Shown here in pieces: positions 6,057-7,590 of a stretch of 7,590 bases of DNA; position 1 is the first letter of the stretch; every line of letters begins with the position of its first letter. The stretch comes from Kiritimatiellia bacterium (GTDB lineage Bacteria; Verrucomicrobiota; Kiritimatiellia; SLAD01): positions 1 to 7,590 of the forward strand of contig SLCI01000129.1 of assembly GCA_007125875.1 (NCBI GenBank). The letters run 5' to 3'. The translations under genes were made by a program, and so were the position numbers. The notes beneath the pieces are model-generated. The model worked only from the letters and a program-made list of their open reading frames with translations. It searched no databases and was not told the DNA's origin.

Positions 6057-7590
6057 ATTTCGGATCCAATGTGGTGATCGACTTCGCGTCTCGCGCTCGG
6101 GCTTCTCATTAGTCGAGGCGCTGATCGGCGTGGTACTGCTGAGCGTGGTGCTGGTTGGCGCATTTTCAGCCTTCGCCTATGTGATGCGAGGCGATCGCCT
6201 CTTGTCCTCGCAGACCGAGCTGGACCTCGATGCCCGCCGGTTAGTGGAGCAGATGCGTCGCGACCTTTGGCTTACCTCGCGCGAGCGCATTCTGGTTTAT
6301 CCCGAAGAAGGTGAGGCGATTGCGATTAGTTTTCCTATTTCGCTGTCGGGCGATGCGGCCGAGGTGGACGAAAATGGAGAGATCATTTGGGACACAACGG
6401 TCATTTATCATCTATGGGAAGATCCTCCCGAGGTGCGCCGCACAACCTTCAATCCACGCTCCACACTGACTGATGCTCAGCTCCGCCAGCAACTGGAAGA
6501 CGTCGTTTATGCAGGTAACGGCAGCACAACATTCAATGGCCAAAACAGCAATACACGTCCCTTGGTAGGGAATTTAGTCCACTGGGAGCTAGAACAAAGC
6601 AGTTCCCGTCTTGATACGCACGCGAACTCGCCGGGACGCCGTCGCCTTGTGATGGGCGCGGGCCTAGTGGAATGTGGCACGAACACGCTCAGTTTTCGCG
6701 TGGTGGGTAAAAACCCCGAAGGTTCCGGATCCTCACGGCATTTGGGCATCGATACGCTGAGCATCACGCCCAGCGGCCTGCCGCTGGAAGCGGAATGGAT
6801 GCTGCCGGCGGTGGATGTATCGGGTACCGCGCCAACAGCGGAGAACATCGGCACCAACGACTTCTGGAGCGGTAATTCGCGACTCTGGTTCTCTGCGACC
6901 TCCGACAACAATGCCTTTTCCTTGAACTTCGAGAGCGATCGTTGGGAGGATCGCAACTTCGTCGGCATCACCAGCTTGAGTGAAGACCTCAATCGATTCG
7001 CGGACACAATTAACGGGATTAATACGTATTCCTTGGAACTACGCGGCGACGCCATCACGTGGCGAGCAGCCGAGCAAACGCGCGATCTGGACGGATCGAT
7101 CGCGCCGATCCATGCGGAGACCGTGTTTACCAACCTCGTTCGCGGAGAGGATATGGACCCCATTATCTATGCCGATTTTGACGGCGGCTGGATCAACCAT
7201 AGCGGCACGAACGCATGGCTAAGCTTTTTGGCTGCGGAACATGGCGTGACGGTGGCCAACGTCATGATTGGTGAGAGTGCCATTACGCCGCTCTCAGATT
7301 TCGTGGGCCCCGTCTATTCAGTTACCTTTGACAATCAAAGCTCCGTCACGGTCACGAACGCTGCGGTTGAGTCGGACCCGATTCCGATCCATATCGACCG
7401 CGATAAAAGTTATCTGGTCCGCTACAGCCTGATCCCGGACACGCCTGGCATCAAACGCTCATTTACGGCGTCGGAGGGATGGCCAACCTTACTCTCCCTG
7501 AGCGGGGATTGGGATTACACCGACTCCTCCGGCATCTTATGGGAAGGTGAAAATGTGAATTATACGCCTAACCCACTGACATTTATTGGC
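6049..7590 (+). CDS. PilW/GspJ-like prepilin with very long beta-rich C-terminal extension (3' end cut by window edge)
   Basis: This frame stays open for 514 codons to the last base of the window, so the protein is longer than that. Typical PilW/GspJ proteins are about 200-350 residues. It has an 18-residue basic leader, cleavage site SRSG|FSLVEA with Glu at mature position 5, and a hydrophobic helix to about 45. The amphipathic helix of a pilin follows (LLSSQTELDLDARRLVEQMRRDL, about 51-73). Beta-strand-like segments, including VIYHLWEDPPEVRRTTF (114-130) and NTLSFRVVG (212-220), look like the PilW head to about residue 255. Residues 265-345 are a polar, Asn/Ser/Trp-rich stretch of unknown type. 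Residues 365-514 alternate in a beta pattern, with GVTVANVMIGES (399-410), SVTFDNQSSVTVTN (424-437) and SDPIPI (442-447). This resembles the beta-sandwich found in front of some SGNH-type esterases. Only one Cys (209) is seen in the mature part. Probably a minor pilin exposed at a pilus tip. Confidence 0.85.
   Translation, partial: MIKFRIQCGDRLRVSRSGFSLVEALIGVVLLSVVLVGAFSAFAYVMRGDRLLSSQTELDLDARRLVEQMRRDLWLTSRERILVYPEEGEAIAISFPISLSGDAAEVDENGEIIWDTTVIYHLWEDPPEVRRTTFNPRSTLTDAQLRQQLEDVVYAGNGSTTFNGQNSNTRPLVGNLVHWELEQSSSRLDTHANSPGRRRLVMGAGLVECGTNTLSFRVVGKNPEGSGSSRHLGIDTLSITPSGLPLEAEWMLPAVDVSGTAPTAENIGTNDFWSGNSRLWFSATSDNNAFSLNFESDRWEDRNFVGITSLSEDLNRFADTINGINTYSLELRGDAITWRAAEQTRDLDGSIAPIHAETVFTNLVRGEDMDPIIYADFDGGWINHSGTNAWLSFLAAEHGVTVANVMIGESAITPLSDFVGPVYSVTFDNQSSVTVTNAAVESDPIPIHIDRDKSYLVRYSLIPDTPGIKRSFTASEGWPTLLSLSGDWDYTDSSGILWEGENVNYTPNPLTFIG

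Noticed and set aside
6507..7163. A 218-codon open frame on the minus strand inside the large prepilin
   Set aside because: It lies wholly antisense to the continuous prepilin frame, is rich in Ser, Arg and Pro and has no motif. The plus-strand frame has an SD, a prepilin signal and no interruption.

Overview
This window comes from a Gram-negative bacterium. The signs are two lipoprotein signal peptides, a TolC-type outer-membrane channel with its periplasmic adaptor, and a pair of type IV pilus / type II secretion-like prepilins. Base composition looks moderately GC-rich by eye (not counted). The Shine-Dalgarno (SD) usage is uneven. The style of the efflux pair and the oversized prepilin would suit the Planctomycetota-Verrucomicrobiota-Kiritimatiellota/Lentisphaerota group, but this is an impression from family resemblance and the sequence does not prove it.

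Layout, left to right. (1) Positions 1-2977, minus strand: a two-gene efflux or export unit, read right to left as a TolC-family lipoprotein and then a HlyD/MacA-type periplasmic adaptor that runs off the left edge. The inner-membrane pump is expected just outside the window. (2) Positions 2978-3095: a 118-bp divergent intergenic region. (3) Positions 3096-4106, plus strand: a family 2 glycosyltransferase with a C-terminal membrane anchor. (4) Positions 4090-5480, minus strand: a small lipoprotein of unknown function whose stop codon overlaps the start of a GT4-type (GT-B fold) glycosyltransferase. The two glycosyltransferases converge and overlap by 17 bp at their 3' ends. (5) Positions 5481-5591: a 111-bp divergent intergenic region with promoter-like elements facing both ways and a small palindrome between them. 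(6) Positions 5592-7590, plus strand: two overlapping prepilin genes. The first is a normal-sized PilV/GspI-like minor prepilin. The second is PilW/GspJ-like at its N-terminus but is still open after 514 codons at the right edge.

How the genes fit together: the TolC protein and the adaptor should form the outer-membrane and periplasmic parts of one tripartite pump. The two glycosyltransferases are plausibly part of surface polysaccharide or glycoconjugate synthesis, with acceptors unknown. The two prepilins are probably minor (initiating or tip) subunits of a type IV pilus or pseudopilus. No RNA gene, CRISPR array, insertion sequence or clear intrinsic terminator was seen. The most unusual item is the second prepilin, whose long beta-rich C-terminal extension suggests a pilin fused to a binding or display module.
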